NCBI GenBank assembly: GCA_947461915.1
Contig: CANHNG010000129.1
Span: 1 to 5,846, forward strand
Length of the DNA stretch: 5,846 bases
Direction: 5' to 3'
Source: Flavobacteriaceae bacterium
GTDB lineage: Bacteria; Bacteroidota; Bacteroidia; Flavobacteriales; Flavobacteriaceae
The position numbers were made by a program, and so were the translations under genes. Positions 5,701 to 5,846 of the stretch are shown here, one piece after another (position 1 is the stretch's first letter; each line of letters starts with the position of its first letter). The notes below the pieces were generated by a model. It was not told the origin of the DNA. It did not search any database and saw nothing but the letters and a program-made list of their open reading frames with translations.

Positions 5701-5846
5701 ATGAATCTACACCATATTCCACAAATAAAACATGCTGATAGTGGCAACTTCTTTCTATTGGCTGGGCCTTGCGCCATTGAAGGCGAAGAAATGGCGATGC
5801 GAATTGCCGAAAAGTTAATTGGAATTACCGATAAATTAGAAATTCC
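5701..5846 (+). CDS. kdsA: 3-deoxy-8-phosphooctulonate synthase (KDO-8-P synthase), N-terminal part
   Basis: KdsA condenses phosphoenolpyruvate with arabinose 5-phosphate to KDO 8-phosphate, the precursor of the inner-core sugar KDO of lipopolysaccharide, in the cytoplasm. Only 48 codons are inside the window and the gene runs off the right edge; about 270 residues are expected in total. The start MNLHHIPQIKHADSG is followed by FFLLAGPCAIEGEEMAMRIA (residues 17-36). This is the family hallmark (LxAGPCxIEsEE) in the first strand and helix of the TIM barrel. The Cys24 of AGPC sits at the position that binds metal in metal-dependent enzymes of the family; the fragment alone cannot show whether the other metal ligands are present. 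A close relative, DAHP synthase of the same fold, is less likely given the motif context. Confidence 0.88.
   Translation, partial: MNLHHIPQIKHADSGNFFLLAGPCAIEGEEMAMRIAEKLIGITDKLEI

Overview
The window is AT-rich and looks like a chromosomal segment of a Flavobacterium-like member of the Bacteroidota. The evidence is the gene content (a BT_3928-type MauE/DoxX protein next to tpiA, then prmA and clpS), the A-rich leaders without clear Shine-Dalgarno sites, and at least three matches to the Bacteroidota -7 promoter element TAnnTTTG. Species cannot be fixed from the sequence alone. Most of the window is ordinary housekeeping and envelope genes. I see no mobile element, CRISPR array, RNA gene or clear defence system.

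Layout. Bases 1-2587 are a plus-strand run of four closely spaced genes: the 3' part of a membrane protein with MauE/DoxX-like helices and a thioredoxin-like tail, a small two-helix membrane protein, a TlpA-like thioredoxin lipoprotein, and tpiA (triose-phosphate isomerase). A strong hairpin terminator ends the run. A new promoter then drives prmA (L11 methyltransferase). Between prmA and clpS (adaptor of the ClpAP/N-degron pathway) lies a decayed N-terminal fragment of a second SAM-dependent methyltransferase. A 17-bp bidirectional terminator separates clpS from two convergent minus-strand genes, which form a split YeeE/YedE sulfur-compound transporter pair. Upstream of that pair, a divergent promoter serves a small lipoprotein of unknown function. 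After it come five tandem 7-bp repeats, a -7 element, and the start of kdsA (KDO-8-phosphate synthase), cut by the window end.

How the genes relate. The first run combines envelope thiol-redox proteins with a glycolytic enzyme, a grouping that looks positional rather than functional. PrmA and ClpS act on ribosomal protein modification and on protein degradation. The YeeE/YedE pair probably imports thiosulfate or a related reduced sulfur compound. KdsA makes the KDO precursor for lipopolysaccharide. The observations most worth a second look are the methyltransferase relic between prmA and clpS, which is flanked by near-identical 12-base sequences, and the heptamer array, which occupies the expected -33 position of the kdsA promoter.
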